Below are positions 49,238 to 51,648 of a stretch of 51,648 nucleotides of DNA, one piece after another. How positions within the stretch are numbered: position 1 is the stretch's first letter; every line of letters starts with the position of its first letter. The translations under genes and the position numbers were made by a program. The notes below the pieces were generated by a model. That model had not been told where the DNA came from and did no database searches. It saw nothing but the letters and a program-made list of their open reading frames with translations. The DNA is from JANMAT01 sp031359995 (GTDB lineage Bacteria; Actinomycetota; Acidimicrobiia; Acidimicrobiales; Ilumatobacteraceae), in contig JANMAT010000170.1 in NCBI GenBank assembly GCA_031359995.1, forward strand, positions 1-51,648. Direction: 5' to 3'.

Positions 49238-51331
49238 ATGACCGTCACCGGCGAACGCATCGTGAAGGGTGTGTGCCATCACGACTGCCCTGACTCGTGC
49301 GCGTGGGAGGTCACGGTGAGCGGCACTGGCGAGGGCGTGCGCGCGGTGAAGCTGCGCGGCGACGCCTCGCACCCGTTCACCCGCGGTGAGCTGTGCCCGA
49401 AGGTGAACCGCTTCCTCGACCGGGTGCATCACCCCGACCGCCTCCTGCACCCGCTGGTGCGCGTCGGCCCGAAGGGCTCGGGCCGGTACGAGCGCGTCAC
49501 GTGGGAGCTCGCCCTGGCCACGGTGGCCGGCTCGTTGCAGGAGCGCATCGACCGCCATGGTCCGGCCACCGTGCTGCCCCACGGCTACGCCGGCACGCAG
49601 GGCATGGTGCAGATGGCGTCGATCTCCGAGCGGTTCTTCAACCGGTTGGGCGCCAGCCGCATCACGGGAGGCCTGTGCGGCAACGTCGCCGCCGCCGGTG
49701 TGGAGGCGACGCAGGGCACGGCGCGCGGCATGGATCCCGAAGACCTGCGCCACTCGCAGCTCATCGTGCTGTGGGGCACGAACACCTTGGTGACCAACCG
49801 GCACCTGTGGCCGGTGATCGAGGAGGCCCGCGCCAACGGGGCCACCGTCGTGTGCATCGATCCGTTGCGCACGGCCACCGCGGCGGCGAGCGACTGGCAC
49901 CTGCAGCCGCTGCCGGGTACCGACGCCGCACTGGCGCTCGGCATCATGCACGTCCTCGTCGAGCGCGACCTGGTGGACCACGACTACGTGGCGAACCACA
50001 CGGTCGGCTACGCCGAACTGGTCGAGCGGTTGCAGGCGTACCCACCCGAGCGCGCCGCCGCGGTGTGCGGCCTCCCCGTCGACGACGTGGTGCGCCTGGC
50101 CACGCTGTACGGCACGCGCCGGCCGGCGGCGCTGCGACTGCTCGTCGGCATGGAGCACCGCGAGCACGGTGGTGAGGCGTTCCGCGCCGTGGCCTGCCTG
50201 CCCGCGCTGGTGGGGGCGTGGCGCGACCGCGGTGGCGGCCTGTGCCGGTCGGTGGGCACCGTGCAGGGCGAGATCTTCCGGCAGGAGGTGCTCACCGGCG
50301 CCTCGTTGGCCCGCGGTCCGCGACGTGGCATCACCATGGGTCATCTGGGCGCGGCGCTCACCGACGTGTCCCTCGATCCGCCGATCACCGCGTTGGTCGT
50401 CTACAACTCGAACCCGGCCGTCGTCACACCGGGCCAGACGCAGGTGCTCGACGGACTGCGACGCGACGATCTCTTCACGGTCGTGGTCGAGCAGTTCCTG
50501 ACCGACACGGCGCGCCACGCCGACGTGGTGCTGCCGGCCACCACGCAGATCGAGCACCTCGACCTGATGACCGCGTGGGGCCATCTGTACGTCGGGCTGA
50601 ACCAGCCGGCGGTGCCACCGCTCGGCGAGGCGCTCCCCAACACCGAGATCTTCCGCCGGCTCGCTCGGGCCGTGGGCTTCACGGAGCCCGAACTGTTCGT
50701 GAGCGACGAGGACCTCGTCCGCGAGGTGCTGGACGCGGCCGATCACCCGTGGGCGGCGGGCATCACCTTCGAGCGGCTCCAGGCCGAGGGCCACGTGAAG
50801 CTGGCGCGACCCGACGACTGGCGCCCGTTCGCCGACGGTGGCTTCCCCACGCCGTCGGGCCGACTCGAGCTCTCATCGTCGCGGCTGCGCTCCCTCGGTC
50901 TCGACGCGCTGCCGTCGTGGACGCCATCACGGGAGGGGCCCCACGGCGACCCCGAGTTGCTGGCCCGGTTCCCATTGGCGTGCATCACCACGAAGAACCA
51001 CGTGCGCTTCCTCAACTCGAGCTACGGCCATCTCGACGGCCACCGGGGCGGCGACGAGCCGAACCTCGAGATCGACGCGCTCGATGCGGCGGCGCGGGGG
51101 TTGCACGAGGGCGATCGGGCTCGCGTGTTCAACGATCGCGGCACGATGGTGCTGCGCGTGCGCGTCTCGGATCGCGTGCGCGCCGGTGTCGTGTCGGCGC
51201 CGTTCGGCTGGAGCCTGGACGCGTCCGGCGGGGTCGGCGTCAACGTGCTCACCAATGCCGGCGACACCGATCTGGCCGGCGGCACGGCCTTCCACGACAA
51301 CCTCGTGCAGGTCGAGCGCGCGCCCCGCTGA
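49238..51331 (+). CDS. Molybdopterin-dependent oxidoreductase
   Basis: A 697-residue member of the DMSO reductase family. The N-terminal [4Fe-4S] site is C13-x3-C17-x3-C21 and C53 (GVCHHDCPDSCAWEV, ELCPKV). Cys147 in SRITGGLCGNVA lies where family members place the Mo ligand. VVLPATTQIEHLDLMTAWGHLY and the C-terminal FPLACITTKNHVRFLNSSYGHL (cofactor-binding cap) complete the fold. No twin-arginine signal is present, so it is cytosolic. Its substrate is unknown and no electron-transfer subunits are adjacent. ATG 49238 follows GGGAG. It shares a 42-base promoter region with the sulfatase. Confidence 0.88.
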   Translation: MTVTGERIVKGVCHHDCPDSCAWEVTVSGTGEGVRAVKLRGDASHPFTRGELCPKVNRFLDRVHHPDRLLHPLVRVGPKGSGRYERVTWELALATVAGSLQERIDRHGPATVLPHGYAGTQGMVQMASISERFFNRLGASRITGGLCGNVAAAGVEATQGTARGMDPEDLRHSQLIVLWGTNTLVTNRHLWPVIEEARANGATVVCIDPLRTATAAASDWHLQPLPGTDAALALGIMHVLVERDLVDHDYVANHTVGYAELVERLQAYPPERAAAVCGLPVDDVVRLATLYGTRRPAALRLLVGMEHREHGGEAFRAVACLPALVGAWRDRGGGLCRSVGTVQGEIFRQEVLTGASLARGPRRGITMGHLGAALTDVSLDPPITALVVYNSNPAVVTPGQTQVLDGLRRDDLFTVVVEQFLTDTARHADVVLPATTQIEHLDLMTAWGHLYVGLNQPAVPPLGEALPNTEIFRRLARAVGFTEPELFVSDEDLVREVLDAADHPWAAGITFERLQAEGHVKLARPDDWRPFADGGFPTPSGRLELSSSRLRSLGLDALPSWTPSREGPHGDPELLARFPLACITTKNHVRFLNSSYGHLDGHRGGDEPNLEIDALDAAARGLHEGDRARVFNDRGTMVLRVRVSDRVRAGVVSAPFGWSLDASGGVGVNVLTNAGDTDLAGGTAFHDNLVQVERAPR

Positions 51332-51576
51332 GCACCGTTGTGCGCATGCCGCACGCCTTACGATCTGGTGACGTGATCCGCTCTGCGCAACACCGCGCTT
51401 GACTTCCCGCGCGCTCGCGTCGGGCCTGCTCAGGGCCGTCGTCGGCGAGGTCTTGCGACATCGAATGAATGCCGGTACGTTCGCCGACGGCGCGTGCCTA
51501 TCGTCACAACAGACCGCTCGCTGCCGTGTCATGATGTGCACATCGAGGGAACACCTCGAGGGGGGAGACAACTTCA
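51332..51576 (+). promoter_or_regulatory. Upstream region of a lipoprotein gene
   Basis: A 245-base gap with no gene. GATGTGCACATC (51533-51544) is a perfect 12-base palindrome 33 bases before the lipoprotein start, a plausible operator. TTGTGC (51338-51343) and TACGAT (51359-51364), 15 bases apart, form a weak promoter pair. GAGGGGGGAG just before 51577 is the ribosome-binding site. Confidence 0.4.
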
Positions 51577-51648
51577 ATGGCCCGTAAATGGATCGTTGCT
51601 GGCGCGGCACTGATGGTGCTCGCGTCCGCATGTGGGAGCAGCAGCAAG
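51577..51648 (+). CDS. Lipoprotein, 5' end only
   Basis: The window ends 24 codons into this gene. ARKWIVAGAALMVLASACGSSS is a complete lipoprotein signal: basic n-region, hydrophobic core and lipobox ASAC followed by a Ser-rich linker. It is typical of ABC-transporter solute-binding proteins in actinobacteria, but the mature protein is not visible. Confidence 0.75.
   Translation, partial: MARKWIVAGAALMVLASACGSSSK

Noticed and set aside
51399..51587. 62-codon plus-strand open frame before the lipoprotein
   Set aside because: It overlaps the probable operator and ribosome-binding site and shows no family similarity.

Overview
The window is high-GC, gene-dense DNA from an actinobacterium. Two WhiB-family iron-sulfur regulators, a CarD-type RNA polymerase regulator, a single-chain acyl-CoA carboxylase (biotin carboxylase, biotin carrier and carboxyltransferase in one protein), a stand-alone LigD polymerase domain, frequent GTG starts and apparent leaderless promoters all point there. 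The mix of AtuA-like, amidohydrolase, Rieske and acyl-CoA genes suggests a free-living lipid- or terpenoid-degrading lineage such as Acidimicrobiia; that placement is inference. I saw no rRNA, tRNA, insertion sequence or CRISPR array.

Layout. 1-3.4 kb is a toxin-antitoxin (TA) island: an orphan MazF with a leftover antitoxin tail, two RHH/MazF modules and an AbrB/PIN module. 3.9-7.5 kb has an intact flavin monooxygenase-like gene followed by decayed genes (acyl-CoA synthetase, SDR, frameshifted DUF4118 protein). 7.5-8.2 kb is a Phd/VapC module. 8.2-9.8 kb is a two-gene operon whose second gene is a UGSC-family protein with an in-frame UGA and a fitting bacterial SECIS hairpin, so probably a selenoprotein. 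9.9-12.8 kb has a MaoC hydratase, small proteins and a hydrolase/TetR deletion fusion. 13-19.4 kb is a catabolic block (D-aminoacylase-like amidohydrolase, SDR, metal-dependent amidohydrolase, AtuA-like protein, VOC protein). 19.4-23.3 kb has a lipoprotein, an MFS exporter with its TetR regulator, and a Rieske oxygenase.

23.3-24 kb carries a WhiB7-like gene behind a leader holding a 50-codon upstream ORF and an intrinsic terminator, the architecture of an antibiotic-sensing attenuator. 24-29.6 kb has an acyl-CoA synthetase, a second WhiB, a methyltransferase, homospermidine synthase and CarD. 29.6-33.3 kb holds KdpE/KdpD and an orphan OmpR-type regulator. 33.4-38 kb has an MFS transporter and the acyl-CoA carboxylase. 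38-43 kb has a DUF1684 remnant, LysR and XRE regulators, and a desaturase coupled to a PhnD-like protein. 43-46.3 kb holds LigD-Pol and an operon of ferritin-like diiron protein, SCP2-like protein, zinc ribbon and ferredoxin. 46.4-47.6 kb is another wreck (AraC, sterol desaturase, degenerate GGDEF). The window ends with a sulfatase, a molybdopterin oxidoreductase and the start of a lipoprotein.

Two themes recur. Gene pairs are often joined by a four-base GTGA stop/start overlap. Accessory genes are often eroded by internal deletions and frameshifts while neighbouring genes stay intact.
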